DNA from: Halopseudomonas sp002296055
Lineage (GTDB): Bacteria; Pseudomonadota; Gammaproteobacteria; Pseudomonadales; Pseudomonadaceae
Length of the DNA stretch: 64,000 nucleotides
Reading direction: 5' to 3' (one strand)
Assembly: GCF_050876985.1 (NCBI RefSeq)
Contig: NZ_JBPAPP010000001.1
Shown: positions 16,218-25,225 of the stretch, in pieces
Layout: the number at the start of each line of letters is the position of its first letter
Numbering within the stretch: position 1 is the stretch's first letter
Made by a program: the position numbers and the translations under genes
The notes under the pieces: model-generated
Told to the model about the DNA's origin: nothing
The model's database searches: none
The model's input: the letters and a program-made list of their open reading frames with translations, nothing else

Positions 16218-18623
16218 TTGAAGGATACTGCGGCCCCAAAAACTCCGTTGGCCTGGCGCGAACAGCTTTCGCTGCGTCTGCGCGAGGGCGCGCTGCTGGC
16301 GATGATCGCCCTGTGCCTGTATCTGTGCATGGCGTTGTTCACCTTTGACGCCGCCGACCCAGGCTGGACGCGCAGCGGCAGCGTTGCCGATGTGCAAAAC
16401 GCGGGTGGACGCATGGGCGCCTGGATTGCCGATGTACTCTTGCTGACGCTGGGTTATCTGGCGTTTCTGTTTCCGCTGATCGTTGCCGTCAAGGTGTATC
16501 AGATGTTTCGCCGCCGTCATCAGCCGATGATCTGGAATGGCTGGCTGTTCTCTTGGCGTCTGATCGGCTTTGTACTCACGCTGTTTGCCGGCACCGCACT
16601 GGCGGCGCTGCACGGCACGCCCGGTGCTTATTTCCCGGAAGGCGCCGGTGCCGGCGGCATTCTCGGTGAGCTGCTCAGCGGCCTGAGTCGGCCGGTGCTT
16701 AACCTGCAGGGCAGCACGCTGCTATTTCTGACCCTGTTCCTGTTTGGCCTGACGGTGTTCACCAACCTCTCTTGGCTGAAGGTGATGGACCTGACCGGCA
16801 AGCTCACTCTGGACTTGTTTGACCTGCTCAAGCGTGCCTGGCAGGGCTGGCGGACACGCCGGGCCGATGCTCGAGTAGAGCCGTTGACACCCTCGCGTGA
16901 AAGCCGCACCCCGGCGCCGCGCAAGGAGCCCGCGTTCAGTGTGGAAGAACAGCGCCGTGCCGATGCTTCCAAGGCGCAGCGCCAGGAAGCGCTGGCCCGT
17001 CATGTGGCCGCCCGCGAAACGCGCACCCCGCCGGAAATTGTGCCGCTGGACACCAAGCCCGCCGAGGCCAGCGTGCGCAGCCAGAAAGAAAAGCAGTCCA
17101 CGCTGTTCAGCAACACTACCGATCCGGGCTCGCTGCCGCCGATTGGTCTGCTCGATCCGCCGAGCAAGAAAACCAAGGGCTTTTCTGCCGAGTCGCTGGA
17201 GGGGATGTCCCGTCTGCTGGAGCTCAAGCTCAAGGACTTTGGCGTTGAAGCCGAGGTGGAGAAGGTTCAGCCCGGGCCGGTAATTACCCGCTTTGAAATT
17301 CAGCCTGCTCCCGGCGTCAAGGTCAGCAAGATTTCCAACCTGGCCAAAGATTTGGCGCGTTCGCTGGCGGTGATCAGCGTGCGGGTGGTGGAGGTTATTC
17401 CGGGCAAGACCACCGTGGGCATCGAGATTCCCAACGAAGACCGCGAAATCGTTCGGCTGTCCGAGGTGCTGGAAACCCGCGAGTTCGACGAGGCTCAATC
17501 ACCCGTCACCCTGGCGCTGGGACACGACATCGGTGGCCACCCGGTGATGGCTGATCTGGCCAAGATGCCCCACCTGCTGGTGGCGGGTACCACGGGCTCG
17601 GGTAAGTCGGTCGGCGTTAACGCCATGCTGCTGAGTATCCTGTTCAAGGCCACGCCCGCCGAGGTTCGCCTGATCATGGTCGACCCGAAAATGCTGGAGC
17701 TGTCGATCTACGAGGGCATTCCGCACCTGCTCGCGCCGGTTGTGACCGATATGAAGGAAGCCTCCAACGCGCTGCGCTGGTGTGTTGCCGAGATGGAGCG
17801 TCGCTACAAGTTGATGGCCGCCATGGGTGTGCGCAACCTGGCGGGCTTCAACCGCAAGGTGAAAGACGCCGCCAAGGCTGGTACGCCATTGACCGATCCG
17901 CTGTATCGTCGTGAGAGCATGGAAGACGAGGCGCCGGAACTCGAATCGCTGCCGGTGATCGTAGTGGTAATCGACGAGTTTGCCGACATGATGATGATCG
18001 TCGGCAAGAAGGTTGAGGAACTGATTGCGCGTATCGCGCAGAAGGCGCGGGCAGCCGGTATTCACCTGATTCTGGCCACCCAGCGTCCCTCGGTGGACGT
18101 TATCACTGGTCTGATCAAGGCGAACATTCCCACCCGAATGGCGTTCCAGGTATCCAGCAAGATCGACTCGCGCACCATCCTTGATCAGGGCGGGGCAGAG
18201 CAGCTGCTGGGCCATGGGGACATGCTGTACATGCCGCCGGGCACCAGCCTGCCGGTACGGGTCCACGGCGCCTTTGTGTCGGATGACGAGGTCCACCGCC
18301 TGGTCGATGAGTGGAAGCAGCGGGGCGAGCCGGATTACATTCAGGACATTCTGGATGGCGCCGACGACTCGGCCGGCGGCGGTAGCTATGACGGCGGCGG
18401 TGGCGGCGGCGATGACAGCGAAGAAGACGCTCTCTACGACGAGGCCGTACGCTTTGTAACCGAAAGCCGCCGCGCGTCCATCTCTGCGGTACAGCGTAAA
18501 CTGAAGATTGGCTACAACCGGGCCGCCCGCATGATTGAAGCGATGGAAATGGCCGGTGTGGTTACCGCAATGAACACCAACGGCTCGCGCGAGGTGATTG
18601 CACCGCCGCCGGTCCGGGATTGA
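16218..18623 (+). CDS. ftsK: DNA translocase FtsK
   Basis: FtsK pumps chromosome ends through the closing septum and activates XerCD recombination at dif. About four membrane segments fill the first 190 residues, followed by a charged linker of about 170 residues, the RecA-like motor with Walker A GTTGSGKS (457-464) and Walker B VVVIDEFADM, and a C-terminal gamma winged helix (ESRRASISAVQRKLKIGYNR) that reads KOPS. I chose the TTG at 16218, giving 801 residues starting MKDTAAPK, because GGAAG lies eight bases upstream and the start aligns with known FtsK; longer in-frame starts back to 16098 are less likely. A Gly/Asp-rich insert precedes gamma. Confidence 0.96.
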   Translation: MKDTAAPKTPLAWREQLSLRLREGALLAMIALCLYLCMALFTFDAADPGWTRSGSVADVQNAGGRMGAWIADVLLLTLGYLAFLFPLIVAVKVYQMFRRRHQPMIWNGWLFSWRLIGFVLTLFAGTALAALHGTPGAYFPEGAGAGGILGELLSGLSRPVLNLQGSTLLFLTLFLFGLTVFTNLSWLKVMDLTGKLTLDLFDLLKRAWQGWRTRRADARVEPLTPSRESRTPAPRKEPAFSVEEQRRADASKAQRQEALARHVAARETRTPPEIVPLDTKPAEASVRSQKEKQSTLFSNTTDPGSLPPIGLLDPPSKKTKGFSAESLEGMSRLLELKLKDFGVEAEVEKVQPGPVITRFEIQPAPGVKVSKISNLAKDLARSLAVISVRVVEVIPGKTTVGIEIPNEDREIVRLSEVLETREFDEAQSPVTLALGHDIGGHPVMADLAKMPHLLVAGTTGSGKSVGVNAMLLSILFKATPAEVRLIMVDPKMLELSIYEGIPHLLAPVVTDMKEASNALRWCVAEMERRYKLMAAMGVRNLAGFNRKVKDAAKAGTPLTDPLYRRESMEDEAPELESLPVIVVVIDEFADMMMIVGKKVEELIARIAQKARAAGIHLILATQRPSVDVITGLIKANIPTRMAFQVSSKIDSRTILDQGGAEQLLGHGDMLYMPPGTSLPVRVHGAFVSDDEVHRLVDEWKQRGEPDYIQDILDGADDSAGGGSYDGGGGGGDDSEEDALYDEAVRFVTESRRASISAVQRKLKIGYNRAARMIEAMEMAGVVTAMNTNGSREVIAPPPVRD

Positions 18624-18639
18624 GGGGAGTAACCCTGTT

Positions 18640-19278
18640 ATGTTGAATCGCATCACTGGTTGGCGCTGGATTGCGCTGTGCGCTGCACTGCTGGCAGCAC
18701 CGGCTATGGCTGAGGATGAGGCGGCTGCCGCCGAGCGTTTGAATCAGTTGCTGTCGGCAGCCAACACGCTGACCGGTAACTTCTCGCAAATGACCCTCAG
18801 CTCCAATGGCTCCAGCCTGCAGGAAACCAGTGGGCAGGTTACCTTGCAGCGTCCGGGCAAGTTCCGCTGGCATACTGATCCGCCACTGGAGCAGGTGCTT
18901 ATCTCTGATGGTGAGCAGGTTTGGCTGTATGACCCTGATCTGATGCAGGTCACCATCCAGAAGCTGGACCAGCGCCTGACGCATACCCCTGCGCTGCTGC
19001 TGTCTGGCGACGTCAGCACCCTGACCGACAACTTCAGCATCCGCTGGACCCAGGGTGGCACCGTGGATGATTTTGTGCTGACGCCCAAGGCCAACGACAC
19101 CATGTTTGAAACCCTGCGCCTGTCCTTCCGTGATGGGCTGATCAACGATATGCAGCTCAACGACCCGATTGGCCAGCGCACCAATATTCTGTTCCAGAAC
19201 GTGGTGCTGAACGAGCCGGTTGCTGCCGACACCTTCCAGTTCGAGGTGCCGGACGGGGTCGACGTGATCAGTGAATAA
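18640..19278 (+). CDS. lolA: outer-membrane lipoprotein carrier protein LolA
   Basis: LolA carries lipoproteins across the periplasm from LolCDE to LolB. The 212-residue precursor has a signal peptide ending at APAMA, followed by the half-barrel with NTLTGNFSQ, GQVTLQRPGKFRW and DGEQVWLYDPDLMQVT. GAGGGGAG upstream supports the ATG at 18640. It lies 16 bases after ftsK and overlaps rarA by eight bases, so ftsK-lolA-rarA-crcB form one transcription unit. Confidence 0.97.
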   Translation: MLNRITGWRWIALCAALLAAPAMAEDEAAAAERLNQLLSAANTLTGNFSQMTLSSNGSSLQETSGQVTLQRPGKFRWHTDPPLEQVLISDGEQVWLYDPDLMQVTIQKLDQRLTHTPALLLSGDVSTLTDNFSIRWTQGGTVDDFVLTPKANDTMFETLRLSFRDGLINDMQLNDPIGQRTNILFQNVVLNEPVAADTFQFEVPDGVDVISE

Positions 19279-20611
19279 CGGCGGTCTATTCGCGCCGCCG
19301 GCGCCGCGTGAGCCGCTGGCGGCGCGCATGCGCCCGCGCAATCTGGATGAATACGCGGGCCAGTCGCATCTGCTGGGCGGCGGCCGGCCGCTGCGCACGG
19401 CGTTGGAGCAGGGCGCACTGCACTCAATGATTTTCTGGGGGCCACCCGGCGTCGGTAAGACAACCTTGGCCCGCCTGATCGCCACCGTTACCGACGCTCA
19501 CTTTGAAACGCTCTCTGCGGTTCTCGCCGGGGTTAAGGACATTCGCCAGGCGGTAGATATCGCACGGCAGAACTACGCAGCCAACGGGCGGCGGACCATC
19601 CTGTTTGTTGATGAAGTGCACCGCTTTAACAAGGCGCAGCAGGATGCCTTTCTGCCCTACGTTGAAGACGGCACCTTGCTGTTTATTGGCGCCACCACCG
19701 AAAACCCGTCCTTTGAGCTGAATAACGCCTTGTTGTCCCGCGCTCGGGTCTACGTACTCAAGGGCCTGGACGAAGAAGCCTTGAGCGGGCTGCTGGACCG
19801 CGCCCTGGAGGACATGGAGCGCGGCCTTGGTGCACTGCAGCTGCAGCTCAGCCCGCAAGCGCGCCAGTTGCTGCTCGATGCCAGTGACGGAGACGCGCGG
19901 CGATTGCTAAACTTGCTGGAGATTGCCGCCGACCTGGTAGAGCAGGGCGGGGTCATCGAGGTGGAGTTGCTCGGTGAACTGCTCAGCGACAACCGCCGAC
20001 GCTTCGACAAGGGCGGCGAAGCCTTTTACGATCAGATCTCGGCCTTGCACAAATCCGTGCGCGGCTCCAACCCTGATGCGGCCCTTTACTGGTTTGCCCG
20101 CATGCTCGACGGCGGCTGCGACCCGCTCTACATCGCCCGGCGCGTGGTAAGAATGGCCAGCGAAGATATCGGCAACGCTGATCCCAGAGCGCTGACGTTG
20201 TGCCTTAGTGCCTGGGACGTACAAGAGCGTCTCGGCAGTCCCGAGGGTGAGCTGGCCGTTGCCCAGGCAATCACCTATCTGGCCTGTGCACCCAAGAGCA
20301 ACGCGGTATACAACGCGTTCAACAGCGCAATGCGCGATGTTGCCGGCCAGGGTTCGCTGGAGGTACCGCTGCATCTGCGTAACGCGCCGACCAAGCTGAT
20401 GAAGGAGTTGGGCTACAGCGATGGCTATCGCTATGCTCACGATGAACCGGAGGCCTACGCCGCCGGTGAAGATTACTTCCCTGAAGTGATTGAGCCGCGT
20501 CAGTATTACCAGCCAGTACCACGGGGCCTAGAATTGAAGATTGCCCAGAAACTGCAACACCTGCGCGCCCTGGATGCCGCGAGCAGCAGGCAACGGAGGT
20601 CGGATGATTAA
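19271..20611 (+). CDS. rarA: replication-associated recombination protein A (MgsA/RarA)
   Basis: RarA is an AAA+ ATPase that acts at stalled replication forks with SSB. The 446-residue protein has Walker A GPPGVGKTT (57-65), Walker B FVDEVHRFNK, sensor GATTENPSF and the C-terminal helical tetramer domain (SDGYRYAHDEPEAYAAGEDY). The start is a GTG at 19271 that overlaps the end of lolA by eight bases, implying translational coupling. It in turn overlaps crcB. Confidence 0.97.
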   Translation: MNNGGLFAPPAPREPLAARMRPRNLDEYAGQSHLLGGGRPLRTALEQGALHSMIFWGPPGVGKTTLARLIATVTDAHFETLSAVLAGVKDIRQAVDIARQNYAANGRRTILFVDEVHRFNKAQQDAFLPYVEDGTLLFIGATTENPSFELNNALLSRARVYVLKGLDEEALSGLLDRALEDMERGLGALQLQLSPQARQLLLDASDGDARRLLNLLEIAADLVEQGGVIEVELLGELLSDNRRRFDKGGEAFYDQISALHKSVRGSNPDAALYWFARMLDGGCDPLYIARRVVRMASEDIGNADPRALTLCLSAWDVQERLGSPEGELAVAQAITYLACAPKSNAVYNAFNSAMRDVAGQGSLEVPLHLRNAPTKLMKELGYSDGYRYAHDEPEAYAAGEDYFPEVIEPRQYYQPVPRGLELKIAQKLQHLRALDAASSRQRRSDD

Positions 20612-20975
20612 GCTGTGTATGGCGGTCATGCTGGGCGGGGCGCTGGGTGCCCTGGCGCGCTTTGGCGTGGCGCAGTGGTCCATGGCGCACTGGCCCAAGC
20701 TGTTTCCGTTACCCACCTTGTTGGTGAATCTGCTCGGATGCCTGCTGATCGGTGTACTATACGGCCTTTGGCTGGAGCGCCCCGAGCTTTCGCCGGTACT
20801 GCGTCAATTGCTGGTGACCGGTTTGCTTGGCGCCTTTACCACCTTTTCGACCTTTTCTCTGGATACGCTGAGGCTGCTGGAGAACGGCGAGGGCCTGTTG
20901 GCGCTGGGCTATGTTTTGCTCAGTGTCTGTATCGGCCTGCTCGCCACCTGGGCTGGGCTGTCGCTGACACGCTGA
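20604..20975 (+). CDS. crcB: fluoride ion channel Fluc/CrcB
   Basis: A 123-residue four-helix membrane protein that exports fluoride as a dual-topology dimer. Conserved parts are GGALGALARFGV near the start, the LLVNLLGCLLIG helix, and GAFTTFSTFSLD with the Phe/Thr/Ser track. The ATG at 20604 overlaps rarA by eight bases and has CGGAGG upstream. I see no fluoride riboswitch, as expected for a gene expressed within the ftsK operon. Confidence 0.96.
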   Translation: MIKLCMAVMLGGALGALARFGVAQWSMAHWPKLFPLPTLLVNLLGCLLIGVLYGLWLERPELSPVLRQLLVTGLLGAFTTFSTFSLDTLRLLENGEGLLALGYVLLSVCIGLLATWAGLSLTR

Positions 20976-21014
20976 CCAGCCGTCACCTGAAACTGCAAAA
21001 GATGATGATCACCC

Positions 21015-22298
21015 ATGCTTGATGCCAAACTCGTTCGTACTCAACCGCAACTGCTCGCCGAGCGCCTGGCCACCCGTGGCTTTGCGCTGGACCTGGCCCA
21101 GCTCGATGCCCTGGAGTCACGCCGCAAGGCCGTCCAGACCCGCACCGAAACCCTGCAGGCCGAACGCAACAGTCGCTCCAAGTCGATCGGGCAGGCCAAG
21201 GCACGCGGTGAGGATATCCAGCCGCTGCTGGCCGATGTCGACCGTATGGGTAACGAACTGGCTGAGGCCAAGCAGGAACTTGAGGGCATCCAGCAGGAGC
21301 TGGACGCGCTGCTACTGAGCATGCCCAATCTGCCGGCCGAATCCGTTCCAGTCGGTGAGAGCGAAGACGAGAACGTTGAAGTGCGTCGCTGGGGCACGCC
21401 GCGCAGCTTCGACTTTGATGTCAAAGACCACGTGGCGCTGGGCGAGCAACACGGTTACCTGGATTTTGAGACGGCTGCCAAGCTGTCCGGCGCGCGCTTT
21501 GCTCTGATGCGCGGGCCTATTGCCCGACTGCACCGCGCGCTCGCCCAGTTCATGCTCGATCTGCACGTCAACGAACACGGCTATGAAGAAGCCTATACGC
21601 CTTACCTGGTTCAGGCTGAGGCGCTGCAGGGCACCGGTCAGCTGCCGAAGTTTGAAGAAGACCTGTTCAAGATCAGCCGTGGTGAAGATCAACGGGACCT
21701 GTACCTGATCCCGACCGCCGAGGTCTCGCTGACCAACATCGTCAGCCAGAGCATCCTCGGCGCAGAAGAGTTGCCGCTGAAACTGACCGCCCATACCCCG
21801 TGCTTCCGCAGCGAAGCCGGCTCGGCTGGTCGTGATACCCGCGGCATGATTCGCCAGCACCAGTTCGACAAGGTTGAAATGGTGCAAATCGTTCGCCCGC
21901 AGGAGTCTGCTGCTGCACTGGAAGAGCTGACCGGCCATGCCGAAGACGTACTCAAGCGTCTGGAGCTGCCGTACCGCACCATGGCGCTGTGCACCGGTGA
22001 CATGGGCTTCAGCGCCCAGCAAACCTACGATCTGGAAGTCTGGATTCCTAGCCAGGGCAAGTACCGCGAGATTTCCTCCTGCTCCAACTGTGGCGACTTC
22101 CAGGCGCGCCGCATGCAGGCTCGCTGGCGTAACCCTGAAACCGGCAAACCGGAGCTGGTGCACACGCTCAACGGCTCAGGTCTGGCAGTAGGGCGTACCC
22201 TGGTGGCAGTGCTGGAAAACTACCAGCAGGCCGATGGCAGCATCGAAGTGCCGCAAGCCCTGCGCAGCTATATGGGTGGCGTCGAACGCATCGGCTAA
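21015..22298 (+). CDS. serS: serine--tRNA ligase
   Basis: SerRS charges tRNA-Ser and tRNA-Sec. The 427-residue protein has the N-terminal coiled-coil arm (about residues 30-100), class II motif 2 (FRSEAGSAGRDTRGMIRQHQ) and motif 3 (LNGSGLAVGRTLVAVLENYQ). Length is normal. Its start lies 39 bases after crcB; a hairpin terminator separates it from cysG. Confidence 0.98.
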   Translation: MLDAKLVRTQPQLLAERLATRGFALDLAQLDALESRRKAVQTRTETLQAERNSRSKSIGQAKARGEDIQPLLADVDRMGNELAEAKQELEGIQQELDALLLSMPNLPAESVPVGESEDENVEVRRWGTPRSFDFDVKDHVALGEQHGYLDFETAAKLSGARFALMRGPIARLHRALAQFMLDLHVNEHGYEEAYTPYLVQAEALQGTGQLPKFEEDLFKISRGEDQRDLYLIPTAEVSLTNIVSQSILGAEELPLKLTAHTPCFRSEAGSAGRDTRGMIRQHQFDKVEMVQIVRPQESAAALEELTGHAEDVLKRLELPYRTMALCTGDMGFSAQQTYDLEVWIPSQGKYREISSCSNCGDFQARRMQARWRNPETGKPELVHTLNGSGLAVGRTLVAVLENYQQADGSIEVPQALRSYMGGVERIG

Positions 22299-22317
22299 AA
22301 TGACCGAACCAACCCCC

Positions 22318-22343
22318 AAGCGGGAGCCTTGAGCTCCCGCTTT
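22318..22343 (+). terminator. rho-independent terminator between serS and cysG
   Basis: AAGCGGGAGC pairs with GCTCCCGCTT around loop CTTGA, followed by only three T. Probably a partial terminator. Confidence 0.7.
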
Positions 22344-22376
22344 GCCGTTATGACCTAGTAAACGAGACGCACCTGT

Positions 22377-23789
22377 ATGGAATTTCTGCCGCTGTTTCAT
22401 AACTTGGCTGGCCGCCGCGTGTTGGTGGTCGGCGGTGGCGAAATCGCCCTGCGCAAAGCGCGCCTGCTGAGTGAGGCAGGCGCTGCCTTGTATGTGGTCG
22501 CCCCCGAGATTGAACCAGCGTTGCGCGAGCTGGTCGCCAGCACCCAAGGCTCGGTGCGTGAAGGCGGCTATCAATCGAGTGATCTGGACGATGCCGTGCT
22601 GGTGATCGCCGCCACCGACGATGACGTGCTAAACGCGCAGGTGTCCGCTGATGCCCAGGCACTGCGCATTCCAGTCAACGCGGTGGACGCGCCGCAGCTG
22701 TGCACGGTGATCTTCCCTGCCATTGTTGATCGTTCGCCGCTGCTGATAGCGGTGTCCAGCGGCAGTCATGCGCCGGTATTGGCCAGGCTGAGCAGGGCGC
22801 GTATTGAAACCCTGTTTCCGGCGGCTTACGGTCGGCTCGCGCAGCTGGCTAAACGCTTCCGTCAGCAGGTTAAAAGCGCGCTACCGACCATCAATCAGCG
22901 GCGTGCGTTTTGGGAAAATATCTTCCAGGGCGAGGTGGCTGAGCATGTGTTTGCCGGCCGCGATGAGCAGGCCGCCGAGCTGTTGCAGCAGCGCCTGCAG
23001 GATGAGCGCGGACAGACCTACCAGGGTGAGGTTTATCTGGTTGGCGCGGGCCCTGGCGATCCGGATTTGCTGACCTTTCGCGCCCTGCGCTTGATGCAGC
23101 AAGCCGACGTGGTGCTGCACGACCGGCTGGTGCCGCCTGCGATCATTGATCTGTGCCGCCGAGACGCCGAGCGTATTTACGTTGGCAAGGCGCGTAGCAA
23201 CCATGCTGTGCCGCAGGAGGAGATCAACCAACTGTTGGTGCGCCTGGCCCGTGAAGGTAAGCGGGTGCTGCGCCTCAAGGGGGGTGACCCGTTTATCTTT
23301 GGTCGCGGCGGTGAAGAGATCGAAGAGTTGGCGGCGCACGGCGTACCCTTCCAGGTGGTGCCGGGCATCACTGCTGCCAACGGCTGCTCCGCCTACGCTG
23401 GCATCCCGCTGACCCATCGTGATCACGCCCAATCGGTGCGCTTTGTCACCGGGCACCTGAAAGACGGGAGCACCAATCTGCCTTGGCGCGACCTGGTAGC
23501 GCCAGGGCAGACGCTGGTGTTCTACATGGGCCTGGTAGGGTTGCCGGAGATTTGCAGCCAGCTGATTGCCCACGGCCGGGGCGCCGATACGCCGATTGCG
23601 CTGGTGCAGCAGGGCACCACGGTAAACCAGCGGGTTTTGATTGGCAGCCTGGCGGATATGCCGGATCGTATCGCCAATGAAACCATCAAGCCGCCGACGC
23701 TGCTGATTGTGGGCGAGGTCGTGTCGCTGCACGACAAGCTCAAATGGTTTTCCCCGCCGGATGATCCGGCGCCGCAGGGTGTTTTGTAG
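22377..23789 (+). CDS. cysG: siroheme synthase (trifunctional CysG)
   Basis: CysG makes siroheme, the cofactor of sulfite and nitrite reductases, from uroporphyrinogen III. The first ~210 residues form the NAD-dependent precorrin-2 dehydrogenase / ferrochelatase (VVGGGEIALRKARLL; GSHAPVLARLSR). Residues ~218-470 form the SAM uroporphyrinogen methyltransferase (VGAGPGDPDLLT at 222-233, VLRLKGGDPFIFGRGGEE, VVPGITAA). The full-length fusion is intact. In P. aeruginosa cysG also follows serS. Confidence 0.97.
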   Translation: MEFLPLFHNLAGRRVLVVGGGEIALRKARLLSEAGAALYVVAPEIEPALRELVASTQGSVREGGYQSSDLDDAVLVIAATDDDVLNAQVSADAQALRIPVNAVDAPQLCTVIFPAIVDRSPLLIAVSSGSHAPVLARLSRARIETLFPAAYGRLAQLAKRFRQQVKSALPTINQRRAFWENIFQGEVAEHVFAGRDEQAAELLQQRLQDERGQTYQGEVYLVGAGPGDPDLLTFRALRLMQQADVVLHDRLVPPAIIDLCRRDAERIYVGKARSNHAVPQEEINQLLVRLAREGKRVLRLKGGDPFIFGRGGEEIEELAAHGVPFQVVPGITAANGCSAYAGIPLTHRDHAQSVRFVTGHLKDGSTNLPWRDLVAPGQTLVFYMGLVGLPEICSQLIAHGRGADTPIALVQQGTTVNQRVLIGSLADMPDRIANETIKPPTLLIVGEVVSLHDKLKWFSPPDDPAPQGVL

Positions 23790-23897
23790 TCAGTTGCTGG
23801 CAGCGTCATTTCTGCCAAATACAGGACATTTTGTTTTGCTCTCTGGCAGGACAATCGCAAATAGGGCAGGGTGGCAGGACTGTTTCAGGAGTTCTTC

Positions 23898-24398
23898 ATG
23901 ACTGAGTCTGCTGCCTTGCCGTCAACCATAGATCCCGCCACTGATGTTCTGCCCGAGGAGCTGTCGCAGGCAGTCTATGGTTTTTTCAACCGTATCCCGT
24001 TCAATCGTCATCTGGGTATCGAGATCGATGAGCTGCGCCGCGACTGCGTGGCCATGAGCCTGGCGATGCGCCCTGAGCTGATCGGCAACTTCACCCAAGG
24101 CATTTTGCACGGCGGGGCCATTTCCTCACTGATTGATGTCTGCGGTGGTGCTATGGCCCTGATTGGCGCCTTTGACCGCCACGCGCACCTGACTGTGCAG
24201 GAGCGCATGATGCGCCTTTCCAAGCTGGGCACTATCGACTTGCGCGTCGACTACCTGCGCCCGGGGCGGGGCGAGCAGTTTGTCTGCACGTCTGTACCGC
24301 TGCGCTCGGGCAACAAGGTGGGCGTGGTGCGCTCTGAACTGCACGCCAACGACGGCACCTTGATTGCTGTTGGCACCGGCACCTATCTGTGCGGTTAA
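23898..24398 (+). CDS. hotdog-fold thioesterase family protein
   Basis: A 166-residue PaaI/YbgC-type thioesterase that should cleave acyl-CoA or aryl-CoA esters. The hallmark is GNFTQGILHGGAISSLIDV, where the HGG turn and following Asp-bearing helix form the active site. The ATG at 23898 has CAGGAG upstream. Its TAA abuts the stop codon of the convergent VOC gene with no base between them. Substrate unknown. Confidence 0.85.
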   Translation: MTESAALPSTIDPATDVLPEELSQAVYGFFNRIPFNRHLGIEIDELRRDCVAMSLAMRPELIGNFTQGILHGGAISSLIDVCGGAMALIGAFDRHAHLTVQERMMRLSKLGTIDLRVDYLRPGRGEQFVCTSVPLRSGNKVGVVRSELHANDGTLIAVGTGTYLCG

Positions 24399-25088
24399 TT
24401 ACTCGCTGACCGCCTTGCCGGTGACCGAGGCGCGCTCCGACAGCTCAATCCACACACCGTCTGGATCACGGATGAAAGCGATGCGCGCGGTGCTACCCAG
24501 CGTCACCGGCGCTTTGGCGCCTTCTGCGCCGCAGGCCAACGCGCTGGCATAGGCGGCGTCACAGTCAAATACCTGCAAGGTCAAATAGCGCAAACCAACG
24601 GCGGCCAGCGGCGCATCGCCCGCAGCGGCCGCGCTGTCGGCCTTTTCCAGAAGCAGCAGGGCTTCACCGCAACGTAGCCTTCCGTTGGGCTGGGGCACGC
24701 AGCCCAGCACCTGCTCATAGAAGGCGCGACTGCGTGCAGGGTCGGTGACCCGCAGGCGCACAGCCAGCCCCTGGATGCCGTCATGTCCTGGGGGCACCAG
24801 CGTTACGCTGTTGCCGTCCGGGTCCATGAGTGCGCGCGGCGCGGTGGCGCCGGGCGTGGCGACTAACAGCTCGGCGATTGGACCTGCGCCTGGCGCTGGC
24901 AAGCTGTCGCGTGCGTCATTGAGCTTGAGCACCGCAATGCCAGCGTTGTAGCGATGCTGCAAAACGCCTCCGCCGAGCTTGAGCGTATGGTCAAAGGTTA
25001 GTCCAACCTGCTCACTCCAGAACTGTTGCTGCAGCTCGCGCTGATTGGTGAACAGCCCGACATCAAAAAACGCCTTGGCCAGACTCAT
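24399..25088 (-). CDS. VOC-family (glyoxalase/bleomycin-resistance fold) protein
   Basis: A 229-residue protein made of two glyoxalase-fold modules, the second clearer (LAVRLRVTDPARSRAFYEQVLGC and IAFIRDPDGVWIELSER, with the terminal metal-ligand Glu). Two modules in one chain can form one metal site, as in dioxygenases and fosfomycin-type enzymes. The specific reaction is not predictable. GGGAGG before the ATG at 25088 sets the start. Confidence 0.82.
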   Translation of the reverse strand: MSLAKAFFDVGLFTNQRELQQQFWSEQVGLTFDHTLKLGGGVLQHRYNAGIAVLKLNDARDSLPAPGAGPIAELLVATPGATAPRALMDPDGNSVTLVPPGHDGIQGLAVRLRVTDPARSRAFYEQVLGCVPQPNGRLRCGEALLLLEKADSAAAAGDAPLAAVGLRYLTLQVFDCDAAYASALACGAEGAKAPVTLGSTARIAFIRDPDGVWIELSERASVTGKAVSE

Positions 25089-25225
25089 GGGGCCTCCCTG
25101 GTAGGCGGCACGTTGCAGCGCCCCCAAATGAATAATCAGAGCTGACCCTATCCCCAGACCAGCGCCCGCCGCCAGATTGAATCAGCCTGCGTATCAAACC
25201 CTATTGGCTGCGGTGATCGGCCCGG

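Noticed and set aside
20976..21014. Fluoride riboswitch for crcB
   Set aside because: crcB overlaps rarA with no leader, and the spacer after it is too short and shows no such fold.
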